A stretch of DNA of 64,000 bases from positions 310,001 to 374,000 of the forward strand of contig CAZDWJ010000001.1 of the NCBI GenBank assembly GCA_964509195.1, written 5' to 3'. Both the position numbers and the translations under genes were made by a program. Below the pieces are notes generated by a model. That model did no database searches, was not told where the DNA came from, and saw only the letters and a program-made list of their open reading frames with translations. The DNA is from UBA4802 sp964509195 (lineage in GTDB: Bacteria > Spirochaetota > UBA4802 > UB4802). This document shows, in pieces, positions 19,072 to 27,699 of this stretch; positions within the stretch are counted from its first letter, which is position 1; each line of letters begins with the position of its first letter.

Positions 19072-19731
19072 TTAATTTTTCTTTTCTTTTGCAATATATA
19101 TCTTGTTCTGATTGTCAACAATGTCTTTTTTATATTCTTCTGGTAATTGTTCCCCAAGTACCTGGTAAACTTTGAAACAGTTTTCCTTTGCCCTTCGGAA
19201 ATAGTAAATTGCATCAATGGGCTTTGATCTGACCAGATAATCGTTGGCTATTTTGATCCCATAACTTGCATTGCTGATAAGAGGATCAACAGATGGATTT
19301 GGTTTGGTCTGCTCAATTGAGGCTTTAAGGGAATGGCGCACTCCCATTTTTATTACCTGTACATGAAGCTTTTCCGCCTGTTCTTTATACAATTTTGCCA
19401 GTCGCATAGCTACTTCCTTGATGTCTTTTTCATTTTTTGTAAAAAGATTAGCAGAAGCTATCATCTCATTTCGAAAATATAGTGCACTTGCTTCAGCATA
19501 GGTATCGACCAGGCTGTTGAATTCCTGTTCACCACCACCAAAATTATATATAGCAGTCCTGAGCAATTTAATATTTTTAAAGTTGTCATAGCTTAGCCGC
19601 TGTATCACTGCTTCGGCATCATAGAGAGGATTAAATTGCTTTTCTGGATTTTCCTGTGCTTGAGGAGCTGAGTAGAATATTACACATACTACAAGAAAAA
19701 TAATGGACAAAGAGAAATTTACATATTTCAT
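19072..19731 (-). CDS. exported helical protein of unknown function
   Basis: A 219-residue protein with a signal peptide (LSIIFLVVCVIFYSAPQAQ). The mature part is fully helical, with Lys/Glu/Ala-rich helices. Around residues 160-190 a TPR-like SKPIDAIYYFRRAKENCFKVY appears. It resembles the product at 14408 in composition and fold class, but I see no clear homology. AAAGGAG precedes the ATG by about 9 bases. It is convergent with the HEAT lipoprotein gene. Confidence 0.65.
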   Translation of the reverse strand: MKYVNFSLSIIFLVVCVIFYSAPQAQENPEKQFNPLYDAEAVIQRLSYDNFKNIKLLRTAIYNFGGGEQEFNSLVDTYAEASALYFRNEMIASANLFTKNEKDIKEVAMRLAKLYKEQAEKLHVQVIKMGVRHSLKASIEQTKPNPSVDPLISNASYGIKIANDYLVRSKPIDAIYYFRRAKENCFKVYQVLGEQLPEEYKKDIVDNQNKIYIAKEKKN

Positions 19732-19947
19732 AATAATATCTCCTTTATAAAAAACATTTAGCTGATATACGTATATGGCAATGGTTATTATAGAATAACT
19801 AAAGTATTAAAGTCAAGTAAAATGTTATATCAATGTCATATAAAAAAATCTTGACGGATTTATGAAAAAAAAGGTTTTAAGAGACATTGATTGTATAATT
19901 GATGACACTACAAATATTATAGAAGAATTATTGAAAAGGATACAGGT

Positions 19948-21048
19948 ATGATCAAGAAGGCATACATTTACAGTTTACGCGAGTATAATTTTACCAAAAA
20001 GGTCTGTGGCTTATATATTCTGGAGCGGCTGATTTATACACTTCAGAAAGCGGGTATTACAGAGATCTATATAATGTTAAATAACAAGGAACAAAAATTT
20101 TATGATCGTGCAGTATTGCCGCACATAAAAAAAAGAAAGATTACTGTTACACAGTGTGTGGCTGGTGATGTGCCTGATACAGGGTCGCTGTATGTGCCGT
20201 CTAATCTGTTTACACAGCCCCACTATTTTGAAAAGTTTGATGATTACTTTAAACAAAACAAGGGGCTGTTTGAACCAGTTCTGGATGACAGGCAGTTTTT
20301 AATAAACTCAGAGAAGGACATAAAAAAAGCCGAGTCACTGGTTGTACAGTATATAATTGATACTACCGGTGGATATATCGCAAAGAATATCAATAAACGA
20401 ATATCGATTCCTATTAGTTTACAAATTGCCAAAACAAGAGTTCATCCCAATATATTGACCATTGTTAATATGATTGTAGGTTTTTTAAGTGCATATTTTG
20501 TGTTACAGGGGACATACTGGCACGTGGTTTTGGGGGGACTTTTGTTTCAACTGGCATCAGTGTTTGATGGTGTGGATGGTGAGGTTGCCAAATTTACTTT
20601 TAAGGTTTCTAAAATTGGAGGATGGCTTGATACGATTGGTGATAATGGCACTCTTCTGCTATTCCTGATTGCTGTATCAGTACTGTATTTTCAGAACACG
20701 TCAGCACTAGCTGCAGGTGTAATAATCATATTGCTTTTTATTGGATTGTTCTGGTTTATCGGCATGATAGTGTGGTATTTACGCAAATTCAGTGAATCAG
20801 GTTCGCTGGTGGCTTACGATAAGGAATTTTTACAAAAATTGCCAAAAGATGATAGTTTGGTACAATTTGCTTTACGTATGAAGTATTTTACTAAGAAGGA
20901 GTTCTTTGCACTTTTCTTTTTTGCAATAAGTTTTACTGGCGCAATCCATTTTTTGATTCCGATAATTGCAGTGACTGTATGCTGTGGGGCTATAATACTA
21001 ACTATAATTAATAAAAAATATTTCAGGATTATTGATACATTGCGCTAA
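19948..21048 (+). CDS. CDP-alcohol phosphatidyltransferase with degenerate nucleotidyltransferase-like N-domain
   Basis: A 366-residue membrane enzyme. The C-terminal half is a CDP-OH phosphatidyltransferase: the motif D-G-x2-A-x9-G-x3-D-x3-D spans Asp210 to Asp232, with Lys215 where Arg is usual, inside about six membrane helices. The first ~140 residues look like a nucleotidyltransferase core (ERLIYTLQKAGITEIYIML) but lack the GGxGxR nucleotide loop. The arrangement recalls fused inositol-phosphate cytidylyltransferase/phospho-transferase enzymes of archaea and some bacteria, with the first activity probably lost. It likely makes a phosphodiester-linked lipid or solute; the substrate is unknown. 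Confidence 0.75.
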   Translation: MIKKAYIYSLREYNFTKKVCGLYILERLIYTLQKAGITEIYIMLNNKEQKFYDRAVLPHIKKRKITVTQCVAGDVPDTGSLYVPSNLFTQPHYFEKFDDYFKQNKGLFEPVLDDRQFLINSEKDIKKAESLVVQYIIDTTGGYIAKNINKRISIPISLQIAKTRVHPNILTIVNMIVGFLSAYFVLQGTYWHVVLGGLLFQLASVFDGVDGEVAKFTFKVSKIGGWLDTIGDNGTLLLFLIAVSVLYFQNTSALAAGVIIILLFIGLFWFIGMIVWYLRKFSESGSLVAYDKEFLQKLPKDDSLVQFALRMKYFTKKEFFALFFFAISFTGAIHFLIPIIAVTVCCGAIILTIINKKYFRIIDTLR

Positions 21049-21066
21049 TAATTGCAGTATACATTC

Positions 21067-21264
21067 TTATTTACAGTGGGAGCAGTTTTTCCCGGCACAT
21101 CCTGAACATGAGGATTTGCCGCGCATTGTACTGACCAGTGAGATTATTTTTTCTGTATCACCTGAGTGGCATAGGGGGCAGGGAGGACAGCTACTATCTC
21201 CCATTTTTTTAAGCTCACTGTAGATATGATGGCACTCTTTACATTTATATTCGTAAACTGGCAT
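21067..21264 (-). CDS. FmdB-type zinc ribbon protein
   Basis: A 65-residue protein of the FmdB family of putative regulatory zinc ribbons. It begins MPVYEYKCKECHHIY, with CKEC and CPLC forming the two zinc knuckles (residues ~8-11 and 29-32). The tail CSGCAGKNCSHCK is Cys-rich and typical. AGGAA precedes the ATG by about 6 bases. The function of the family is poorly known. It is a single gene convergent with the CDP-alcohol transferase gene. Confidence 0.85.
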   Translation of the reverse strand: MPVYEYKCKECHHIYSELKKMGDSSCPPCPLCHSGDTEKIISLVSTMRGKSSCSGCAGKNCSHCK

Positions 21265-21358
21265 ACATTACTTCCTATAATAATGTATAGTCTAATTGCA
21301 TATATAGCACAAAAGTCTTGAAAACAGTAGCAAAAAATTCAATCAAATAGAGTGCGGT

Positions 21359-22120
21359 ATGAATATCCTGTTAACAAATGATGATGGCATACATGCAAAA
21401 GGTTTGCAGATTTTAAAAGAAGTATTATCTGATGCGTATCCAGTGTATGCGATAGCTCCTGACAAAGAGCGAAGTGGGTGTTCCAATGCTATACAGATAC
21501 GAAAATCCATTAAAGTAGAACAGGTAGATGAATTTTCATATGCAGTAGATGGCTTTACTGCTGATTGTGTGAATATTGGACTGAATGGAGGGCTCATTCC
21601 ACCAGTTGATATTGTTATATCAGGGATAAATCATGGGCCCAACTTGGGCGATGATATTTATTTTTCCGGAACGGTAGCAGGGGCACGGACAGCATATATA
21701 TTTGGAGTAAGTGGCATAGCGGTGTCAATCGATAGCTATGAAGAATCGGATTATTTTTATGATGCGTCATATTTTTTACTGGAGCTACTAAAGGATTTCC
21801 CGCGCCATACTAAGACAACTCCTGTTTTTTTTAATATTAATTATCCTGATATGCCGCGAACGGCGATTAAAGGAATTCGCTATACACGTCTGGGAAAGCG
21901 TTTTTATCGGGATTCGTATAGAATAAAACATAATAATGAAAACATATTTGATATGGAATTGGATGGCACAATTGAAAATGATGAAAAAGCTGGAAGTGAC
22001 GTCACTGAACTTAGGAATGGGTATATTGTCGTAACGCCCTTAACAATAGATTGCACTGATTATACATTTATAGAGCGGCTGCAAAACCAAGAGATTATAA
22101 ATCATATATGGAAGAACTAG
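21359..22120 (+). CDS. surE: 5'-nucleotidase SurE
   Basis: A broad-specificity nucleoside 5'/3'-monophosphate phosphatase of the survival protein SurE family, 253 residues (normal). The metal site motif is at the N-terminus, ILLTNDDGIHAKGL. Also visible are APDKERSGCSNAI, the VISGINHGPNLGDDIYFSGTV block and a C-terminal TPLTIDCTDY. It is translationally coupled to the following TPR gene, whose start lies 13 bases inside the surE end. Confidence 0.95.
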   Translation: MNILLTNDDGIHAKGLQILKEVLSDAYPVYAIAPDKERSGCSNAIQIRKSIKVEQVDEFSYAVDGFTADCVNIGLNGGLIPPVDIVISGINHGPNLGDDIYFSGTVAGARTAYIFGVSGIAVSIDSYEESDYFYDASYFLLELLKDFPRHTKTTPVFFNINYPDMPRTAIKGIRYTRLGKRFYRDSYRIKHNNENIFDMELDGTIENDEKAGSDVTELRNGYIVVTPLTIDCTDYTFIERLQNQEIINHIWKN

Positions 22121-22800
22121 ATATACACAAACAGATTACAACAATGCTTGGTCAGGTCGTGCATTTGCTCAACAGTAAAAAGGATTTTCCGCAGGCTACC
22201 ATAACGCTACATAAGCTTGAATCAATTGATGCAGAGAATCCGGTTGTGCTGTACAATCTGGCAATTGCCTATATACATCTTAAGGATTACCCCAAAGCAA
22301 TTGGTTATTTACAACGCTGCATGCAGTTGCCTATGACATTTATTGATATTAGTCAGGTGCGCAAGCTGTTCGTCTTTGTATTATTGCAGATGGGACAATA
22401 TGACGAAGCTCTTGATATTCTTATGCAACAAAAAGATGACGATGATGTCATTGTACAGATGAAGGCATTTGCACTTGAGAAATCAGGTAACTATCGCCAG
22501 GCCTTGCAACTGTATGAACACATACTTGAACATAGTCCTGATAATATTAATGTTAGCAATGCAATAGCATATATTCTAGCACTGCTTCCAGACGGGAACC
22601 TCAATAAAGCGTTGGAATTAGCTAAAAAGGCAGTATCGCATAACCCTGAGAATGCTGCCTATAACGACACTCTTGGGTATGTGTATTATAAAAAGGGTCA
22701 ATATGATCTTGCTAAAAAATTCTTGAAAAAAGCTCTTTCCATTAAGCCTGATAGTACTGAAATACGCACCCATATTAATGAACTGTTAAATATTAGATAA
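22108..22800 (+). CDS. TPR protein
   Basis: A 230-residue cytoplasmic protein made of tetratricopeptide repeats. Blocks such as NPVVLYNLAIAYIHLKDYPK, NYRQALQLYEHILEHSPDN and AYNDTLGYVYYKKGQYDLAK fit the 34-residue consensus, with about five repeats. No signal peptide or enzyme domain is seen. The overlap with surE suggests linked expression, but a functional tie is only inferred. Confidence 0.8.
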   Translation: MEELDIHKQITTMLGQVVHLLNSKKDFPQATITLHKLESIDAENPVVLYNLAIAYIHLKDYPKAIGYLQRCMQLPMTFIDISQVRKLFVFVLLQMGQYDEALDILMQQKDDDDVIVQMKAFALEKSGNYRQALQLYEHILEHSPDNINVSNAIAYILALLPDGNLNKALELAKKAVSHNPENAAYNDTLGYVYYKKGQYDLAKKFLKKALSIKPDSTEIRTHINELLNIR

Positions 22801-22945
22801 AATCAAATTTATTAGATGAAATTTCCCCTTCCGGTGAAAATGATTGGTGTGGTATACAGAAAAAAGATATTTGAAAAGTTTTTGTAAAGTGTTCTTATTA
22901 CTGTAAAGTGTTGAATTATAACAATATTAAAATTATAAAAAGTTG

Positions 22946-22974
22946 TTGACGCAAAAAAGTATGCTATGTATAAC
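22946..22974 (+). promoter_or_regulatory. strong promoter ahead of small ORF and tetR
   Basis: TTGACG (22946-22951) and TATAAC (22969-22974) are separated by 17 bp. The -10 is embedded in an inverted repeat TATAA-CGT-TTATA (22969-22981), a possible autoregulatory operator for the downstream TetR protein. Confidence 0.6.
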
Positions 22975-23074
22975 GTTTATAGTAAAAAATCTTTTTTTAT
23001 ATAAAATAATTTAAATGTTAACGATATGTATAATAAGCATACGTGATTAAAGAAGGTAAAGGAATGTAGTGTGT

Positions 23075-23182
23075 ATGAGTAAAGAATTGCAGGAAAAAGC
23101 TGAAAGAATGATTAAAGAACTTCAGGAAGCTTTGCAACCAATAAAAGAAGAATTGCTACGGGTTAAAGGAGAAATAAAATAG
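23075..23182 (+). CDS. 35-residue amphipathic helical peptide
   Basis: An ORF of 35 codons starting MSKELQEKAERMIKELQEAL, strongly Lys/Glu/Leu-patterned and predicted as one amphipathic helix or short coiled coil. AAAGGA lies 11 bases upstream of the ATG, and a good promoter lies about 100 bp upstream. The stop is 24 bp before the TetR start, so both would be on one transcript. The clean amino-acid periodicity and position argue for a real peptide, but it could equally be a leader ORF. No family is recognised. Confidence 0.45.
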   Translation: MSKELQEKAERMIKELQEALQPIKEELLRVKGEIK

Positions 23183-23206
23183 ATTTTTATGTAGAGGAGT
23201 ATACAG

Positions 23207-23815
23207 ATGCCAGCAAAAGGACAAAAACGGCGACAACAGATTGTTGATATTGCTAAGAAGATGTTTATAGAAAAAGGTTTTCAGAGCACCCATATAGGGC
23301 AGGTGTGTGAGGAACTTAATATTGCCCGTGGTACGGTGTATCAGTATTTTGGCAACAAGAGGGAAATTCTTTATGCAATTCTAGAATCTATTGAAGAAAG
23401 TATAGATGATATACTTGATCCTGATGATTTAAGGGATCTTTTAAAAGACAATCCATCACAGAAGGATATAATTAAGTTCAATACTGACAGGATTACTGAA
23501 TGTATTAAAGCCATATTGCGCGAGCCTATAGTGATCAAGTTGATATTTAAGGATATTGTGGGAATAGATGAAGAAGTAATTGAGCGTGTGGACCAGTTTT
23601 TAAAGCATTTAATTAATATTGTTTCTCGTGATATAGAAGAGATAAAGAAAAAAGGGCTCTACAAGAAGACACTTAATGCAGAAATTACGGCAATTATGCT
23701 TATCGGTTCAGTAATGTTTTTAGTCTACCAGTTTGATAAGGAGAAAAAAGATGTTACTGACAAAGAGGTTATTAATTCACTGGTAACGCATTATTTCAGT
23801 GGTGTATTGAAATAA
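23207..23815 (+). CDS. TetR/AcrR-family transcription regulator
   Basis: A 202-residue one-component regulator. The N-terminal helix-turn-helix is typical (RQQIVDIAKKMFIEKGFQST, then IARGTVYQYFGNKREIL) at residues ~8-55. The C-terminal ligand domain is helical and unassigned. AGAGGAG lies upstream of the ATG. It is followed by a strong terminator. No pump or metabolic operon is adjacent; it may control its own promoter (inverted repeat at 22969) or distant genes. Confidence 0.88.
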   Translation: MPAKGQKRRQQIVDIAKKMFIEKGFQSTHIGQVCEELNIARGTVYQYFGNKREILYAILESIEESIDDILDPDDLRDLLKDNPSQKDIIKFNTDRITECIKAILREPIVIKLIFKDIVGIDEEVIERVDQFLKHLINIVSRDIEEIKKKGLYKKTLNAEITAIMLIGSVMFLVYQFDKEKKDVTDKEVINSLVTHYFSGVLK

Positions 23816-23845
23816 TACTGATGCTATACTATGATTTTTTAAATT

Positions 23846-23871
23846 CCCGGCCCTGGGTGGCCGGGTTTTTT
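23846..23871 (+). terminator. terminator after tetR
   Basis: Stem CCCGGCC / GGCCGGG with loop CTGGGT, followed by six T residues. It is a strong rho-independent terminator for the rightward tetR transcript. Confidence 0.9.
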
Positions 23872-23931
23872 ATTGATAATAAATTGTAAATAATGTATAG
23901 TAAATAGATAATAACAAATGGTGTTACAGCA

Positions 23932-25209
23932 ATGAAAAGAATAGGTAGTATTATAACTATTGTGTGTATTGCATATTCAGTATGTGTGGCAGATGATAAT
24001 TGCCTGAAGGCTATTGGCAGTGATAGTGATGTTCATTACGATGAGCTTACTGATGAATGCATAGCTAAAATCAAAGAATTAATTATTAAAGGTAAAGATA
24101 ATGACCAAAAGATACAGGCTCTGAATCTACTTAGAAAAAGTAAAATGAGGAACAATGTAGATTTTTTCAAAGATATTTTGCATTCTGTACATTCAATCAT
24201 AGTACAGCAAATAACAATTGAAATACTTTCTGATATGCGGGATAAAAAAGTTTTACCAGTAATTATAGAATTTCTTTCATCACCTTTCTTTGCAGTGAGG
24301 GAATCAGTAATACTGGCATTAAAAAAAAATGGCGATGACAGGATGTATCCTTACATAATACGCTTAGCAAAAAGTGATGAGGTCATTCAGAGGATATACG
24401 CTCTGGAAGCTTTATACTATCTCTATGATAACAGGTTTTATGAAATTATTGTCCAGCTGCTACAAGATGCTAATAAATCAGTCAGGTATTTTGCGTTAGA
24501 GTGTGTTGCACATAATCAAGTAGGGAATGCGTTGCCATATGTGCGTACCATTGCTTCTGGTGATGAAAATGAAGAGGTGAGAGTAAAAGCAATTAATGTT
24601 TTAACACAGCTTAAGGATAAGGCAGCGTATTATATTTTTGTGCGTGCTTTGACAGATTATTCAGATTTGGTGAGGGATGCTGCAGTTGATGCTCTTTCAG
24701 CGTTTTTGTCTAAAGAAAGTACTGTATATTTATCACGCCAGTTGCTTACTGAGAATGAAGTGTACATCAAGCGAAAGATTATTAAAGCACTTGCAATGGC
24801 AAAAAATGCAGGTGATATACGGGGGCTACAGCATATTGTGCGCTATGAAGAAAACAAGAGTGTACGAATCTATGCAGTGTATGCATTAGGGGTAATCCGT
24901 GATGAACGGACTATACCGTTGATAATAGAATCATTGAATGATGAAGATTACAGAGTCCGTGCTGAAGCGGCATCTGCCCTTTCAAATTTTAGAGGAAAAA
25001 ATGTTGTTGTTTCATTGCTGGAGCAATATTCAAAAGAAAATGAGCAGTACGTGAAGATAGCAATAATTTTTGCTTTAAAAAAGATATGTGATTCAGGGTC
25101 ATTGCAGAAACTTTTTGTGTTTTATACTGAGGAGGATGATGTAGTTTTAAAAATGATGTTAAATATGACTATTCAGCATATAATCACTAAAAATTTAAAA
25201 CAATATTAA
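23932..25209 (+). CDS. exported HEAT-repeat protein
   Basis: A 425-residue protein with an N-terminal signal peptide (IGSIITIVCIAYSVCVA; no clear lipobox). It consists of consecutive HEAT/PBS-lyase-like repeats, for example YPYIIRLAKSDEVIQRIYAL and ERTIPLIIESLNDEDYRVR, from residue ~55 to the end. Such solenoids are protein-interaction scaffolds. It is the second HEAT protein of the window (see 18277) but is longer and not adjacent to the envelope cluster. A possible exported scaffold; function unknown. Confidence 0.75.
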   Translation: MKRIGSIITIVCIAYSVCVADDNCLKAIGSDSDVHYDELTDECIAKIKELIIKGKDNDQKIQALNLLRKSKMRNNVDFFKDILHSVHSIIVQQITIEILSDMRDKKVLPVIIEFLSSPFFAVRESVILALKKNGDDRMYPYIIRLAKSDEVIQRIYALEALYYLYDNRFYEIIVQLLQDANKSVRYFALECVAHNQVGNALPYVRTIASGDENEEVRVKAINVLTQLKDKAAYYIFVRALTDYSDLVRDAAVDALSAFLSKESTVYLSRQLLTENEVYIKRKIIKALAMAKNAGDIRGLQHIVRYEENKSVRIYAVYALGVIRDERTIPLIIESLNDEDYRVRAEAASALSNFRGKNVVVSLLEQYSKENEQYVKIAIIFALKKICDSGSLQKLFVFYTEEDDVVLKMMLNMTIQHIITKNLKQY

Positions 25210-25254
25210 GATGGGATTATCATAAGGAAAAATCAGAAAGAAAAGGTGATTACT

Positions 25255-26901
25255 ATGAAGATTGCGATAGCTCAGGTTAACCCAATCATTGCCGATATTG
25301 ATGGGAACGTAAAGAAAATTTGCAAGTATATTGAGATAGCAAAAGAAAAGGGTGCTGATTTAGTCATTTTTCCTGAGATGGCTACTATAGGGTATCCACC
25401 TATGGATCTTCTGGAACACAAAAAGCTTATTGACGATAATTTAAAGGCAATTGAGGTGATAGCTCCTTTAAGTAAGGATTGCGCTATTATATGTGGTTAT
25501 GTGGATTATAATTATGATAATCCTCCAATGCTGTATAATGCTGCGGCATTTATGTATGATGGGAAATTACAGTCAAAGCACTATAAAACATTATTGCCTA
25601 CCTATGATGTATTTGATGAACTCAGGTATTTTTCTCCTGCACCATGCCAGCAGATAATTTCTTATAAAGAATTGAAGATTGGCATAACGATCTGTGAAGA
25701 TATATGGAATGATATGAGCTTAAGTGAGGATGTTTTTATGGAGTTCAGACGATATGATGTTGATCCCATTGAAAATTGTGTTAAAAAAGGGGCAGAACTA
25801 TTAATTAATATTTCAGCTTCGCCCTATGTGAGAGGGAAAAATTCCATAAAGTGGAGTAAAATACAGAATATAGCTAAAAAATATAAAGTACCAGTAATCT
25901 ATGTTAACCAGGTTGGTGGCAATGATAGCCTTATATTTGATGGCAATAGTTTTGTTATTGGTAAAAAAGGTAATTTTATTATTAAAGCTAAGGACTTTGA
26001 AGAGGATTGTATAGTATTTGATACTGAAAAGGCATATCAATCTATTATTTGTGAAGAAGATTTTATAGCTGATATTGAAAAAGCATTGATTTTGGGAATA
26101 AAAGATTATGTCTATAAATCCGGATTTAAAAAAGTGGTATTGGGTTTAAGTGGAGGCATTGATTCTGCACTAACGGCATGTCTTGCTGTTTCTGCAGTAG
26201 GGCCTGAAAATGTGCTAGGCATTACAATGCCATCCCATTTTTCTTCAAGAGGTAGTGTTGATGATTCGGTTACATTAGCACATAATCTTGGAATACAGAT
26301 ACATACCATACCAATAAAAAATCTTTTTGACACATATGTAAAGGAATTAAGTCCCTACTTTAACAATCTGCCATTTGATATTGCGGAGGAGAATATACAG
26401 GCAAGAATCCGTGGCAATATATTAATGGCATTTAGCAATAAATTTGGAATGCTGTTGCTCACTACAGGGAATAAATCAGAATTGTCAATGGGCTACTGCA
26501 CCCTGTATGGAGATATGGCAGGAGGGCTTGCAGTGTTATCTGATGTACCTAAAACATTAGTGTATGCATTATCATACTATATTAATAGAGATAAGGAAAT
26601 AATACCTGTAACTATACTTGAGAAGGCTCCTTCAGCAGAGTTGCGTGAAAATCAAAAAGACCAGGATTCACTGCCACCGTATGAGATACTTGACCAGATA
26701 ATTGAGCGGTATGTTGAATTGAAGATGAGTGCTGAACAGATAATTGCTGATGGATTTGATCCTGAAACAGTACATTTTGTGTTACGAACTATCGACAAAA
26801 ATGAATATAAACGAAAACAGGCTCCCATTGGATTAAAGGTAACAACAAAAGCTTTTGGAGTTGGCAGAAGAATTCCGGTAGTACAACGATTTAAGCATTA
26901 G
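25255..26901 (+). CDS. nadE: glutamine-dependent NAD+ synthetase
   Basis: Converts nicotinic acid adenine dinucleotide to NAD+ using glutamine-derived ammonia. The protein is 548 residues with two domains. The N-terminal nitrilase-type glutaminase shows Glu in FPEMATIGYPP, Lys in YKTLLPTYDVF and the nucleophile Cys in ITICEDIWND. The C-terminal NAD synthase has the PP-loop LGLSGGIDSALT. The start is placed at the ATG at 25255, 8 bases after AAAGG; an in-frame GTG lies 9 bp upstream. It is a single gene, convergent with the HAD gene (1 bp gap). Confidence 0.95.
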   Translation: MKIAIAQVNPIIADIDGNVKKICKYIEIAKEKGADLVIFPEMATIGYPPMDLLEHKKLIDDNLKAIEVIAPLSKDCAIICGYVDYNYDNPPMLYNAAAFMYDGKLQSKHYKTLLPTYDVFDELRYFSPAPCQQIISYKELKIGITICEDIWNDMSLSEDVFMEFRRYDVDPIENCVKKGAELLINISASPYVRGKNSIKWSKIQNIAKKYKVPVIYVNQVGGNDSLIFDGNSFVIGKKGNFIIKAKDFEEDCIVFDTEKAYQSIICEEDFIADIEKALILGIKDYVYKSGFKKVVLGLSGGIDSALTACLAVSAVGPENVLGITMPSHFSSRGSVDDSVTLAHNLGIQIHTIPIKNLFDTYVKELSPYFNNLPFDIAEENIQARIRGNILMAFSNKFGMLLLTTGNKSELSMGYCTLYGDMAGGLAVLSDVPKTLVYALSYYINRDKEIIPVTILEKAPSAELRENQKDQDSLPPYEILDQIIERYVELKMSAEQIIADGFDPETVHFVLRTIDKNEYKRKQAPIGLKVTTKAFGVGRRIPVVQRFKH

Positions 26902-26902
26902 A

Positions 26903-27556
26903 TTACCATTCATGTACTGTCCAGCCTTTGGAGCGGGCCAGCCGCAATAAAGCTGGTTTGGGATTTACACATTGAGGAAAACCTACCGCTTCAAGTACTG
27001 GTATATCGGCAACCGAATCAGCGTAATAATATGCTGATGTGATGTCGCAATTATGTAATGTACAGTATTCTAATGCTCGATTCAGTTTTTCTTTGCCATA
27101 GCAATAGTTACCTTTTAACAAACCAGTGTAATGCCCGTTATTAACCTCAAGTTCAGTACACAATACATCATCAAAATGAAGGTGTTTCATTACCGGTTTA
27201 CAAATAAAATCCAGTGATGCAGAAAGTAATACAATAGTTGCTCCTTTAGCTTTATGCATGTACATAGATTCAAGCGCTTGAGGGTAAATATAGTGTTTCA
27301 CAGTTTCTTCAAAAAATATTTCAGAATAGCGTTCCAGAGTAGATGCTTCCATCCCCTTTAATCGATATGCCCATTTAGTGATCAGTGCCTGCGTATTTAT
27401 AATGCCTAATCGATAAGAAAATGAAAGGAACATGCCATTAATAAGTGATACTATCGATAACATATCCCTTTTGTAAAGGTCTCTGACAATTAACGTTCCT
27501 GAGCTTGATGAAATTAATGTATGGTCAAGGTCATAAAAGGCTATGTATGAACTCAT
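26903..27556 (-). CDS. HAD-IB family phosphatase (SerB-like)
   Basis: A 217-residue hydrolase of HAD subfamily IB. Motif I is FYDLDHTLISSSSGT near the N-terminus, motif II VLLSASLDF, and motif III YYYADSVADIPVLEAVG with a downstream NPKPALLRLARSKGW. The family includes phosphoserine and lysophosphatidic acid phosphatases; the substrate is not decided by sequence. The start at 27556 is chosen because AAAGGAGC lies 6 bases upstream; a longer open frame reaching 27619 has no such site. Confidence 0.85.
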   Translation of the reverse strand: MSSYIAFYDLDHTLISSSSGTLIVRDLYKRDMLSIVSLINGMFLSFSYRLGIINTQALITKWAYRLKGMEASTLERYSEIFFEETVKHYIYPQALESMYMHKAKGATIVLLSASLDFICKPVMKHLHFDDVLCTELEVNNGHYTGLLKGNYCYGKEKLNRALEYCTLHNCDITSAYYYADSVADIPVLEAVGFPQCVNPKPALLRLARSKGWTVHEW

Positions 27557-27699
27557 GGAAGCTCCTTTGCAAAGATATTTATTCAATCGCAATTGTGTGA
27601 TATACAGATAATACTTCAATCAAAAATATACTTAAAAAAATTATTGAAAATATTTCTGCCTTGTGGGATTATATAAAAAGTATAAAGGTAATAAAGTAT

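Noticed and set aside
19862..19951. 29-codon ORF coupled (ATGA) to the CDP-alcohol transferase start
   Set aside because: No credible SD, and a TATAAT within it (19894-19899) suggests transcription may start inside. The overlap could be chance.
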